Part shown: positions 63,864 to 64,000 of the stretch, piece after piece | Position numbering within the stretch: position 1 is the stretch's first letter | How the letters are laid out: the number at the start of each line of letters is the position of its first letter | From: Leucobacter ruminantium | GTDB taxonomy: Bacteria; Actinomycetota; Actinomycetes; Actinomycetales; Microbacteriaceae | Reading direction: 5' to 3' | NCBI RefSeq assembly: GCF_017565705.1 | Contig: NZ_JAGDYL010000006.1 | Span: 1-64,000 of the forward strand | DNA: 64,000 nucleotides | The notes under the pieces: generated by a model | Seen by the model: the letters and a program-made list of their open reading frames with translations, nothing else | Databases searched by the model: none | Told to the model about the DNA's origin: nothing | Position numbers and translations under genes: made by a program

Positions 63864-64000
63864 GCGACCGTCGGCGCGCGGATCCCGGGGCCGAGTCCTC
63901 CGATCCGCGCCCCAAGCCCTCGCCGCCCCCTTCGGTGCAGGCAGGGGGGAAGGCGCGCGGAGCCTCCGGCGCCGTCTCGGCGGATGACGGAGCCGCCGGC
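63860..64000 (+). CDS. start of a downstream gene, probably shikimate kinase (partial)
   Basis: A frame of 47 codons runs from the GTG at 63860, overlapping the aroC stop (GTGA), to the window end without a stop. The visible residues are a disordered, Pro/Ala/Gly-rich N-terminus ([17 protein letters not shown]). In related genomes aroK follows aroC, so shikimate kinase is likely, but its motifs are beyond the edge. Confidence 0.5.
   Translation, partial: MSDRRRADPGAESSDPRPKPSPPPSVQAGGKARGASGAVSADDGAAG

Overview
The window comes from a high-GC actinobacterium, most likely of the family Microbacteriaceae and perhaps close to Leucobacter. The pointers are the GC-rich codon use with many GTG and TTG starts, and the chromosomal gene order comEC-holA-rpsT-lepA-hemW-hrcA-dnaJ-rsmE-HIT-phoH-ybeY-CBS-era-leuA, then ruvAB-yajC-secDF-relA, then rarA-rpsD-alaS-ruvX-mltG-aroE-aroC. 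Genus level is an inference.

Positions 1 to about 17,280 are the right-hand part of an integrated mobile element; its left end lies outside the window. A large serine integrase sits at the edge and the element interrupts comEC: only the 3' part of comEC remains, starting directly beside the integrase promoter. The element also carries a merR-like excisionase candidate, a D5/P4-type helicase-primase beside a GGGTGAC iteron array with an AT-rich stretch (likely replication origin), an HUH relaxase with a MobC partner and a strong inverted repeat upstream of mobC (likely oriT), a lipoprotein and a membrane protein, an XRE regulator with a glycine-zipper protein, an orphan VbhA-like antitoxin and several very small genes. 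No conjugation ATPase or type IV secretion gene is visible, so it looks mobilizable rather than self-transmissible on this evidence.

The element is unusually rich in non-coding structure: (i) 1-650 folds into a dense series of hairpins ending in a perfect intrinsic terminator, a candidate large structured RNA; (ii) ten or more stem-loops share a 14-nt loop (GNAGCGGGAGCGGA), all on the same strand, with stems that differ in sequence but stay paired; (iii) a 440-bp array repeats an ACCGAG-type word every 11 bp; (iv) AAAACGTACCAC iterons lie near 1 kb. These are the best candidates for undescribed biology here.

The chromosomal half (17.3-64 kb) is mostly conserved housekeeping: DNA replication and repair (holA, ruvAB, ruvX, rarA), translation and ribosome (rpsT, rpsD, lepA, alaS, era, ybeY, rsmE), heat shock (hrcA with a CIRCE operator, dnaJ), protein export (yajC-secD-secF), stringent response (relA), leucine synthesis (leuA with leader peptide and attenuator), shikimate pathway (aroE, aroC, probable aroK start) and cell wall (mltG). 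Two patches break the expected order. One, between rpsT and lepA, holds a KdpDE-like two-component system, an APC-type permease and a PadR-controlled ABC exporter operon. The other, between hemW and hrcA, is an AbiEi/nuclease-like gene flanked by two related 85-bp repeats. The chromosomal part, but not the element, is peppered with the word GAGGGATC, half of the palindrome GAGGGATCCCTC, roughly 35 times in 47 kb.
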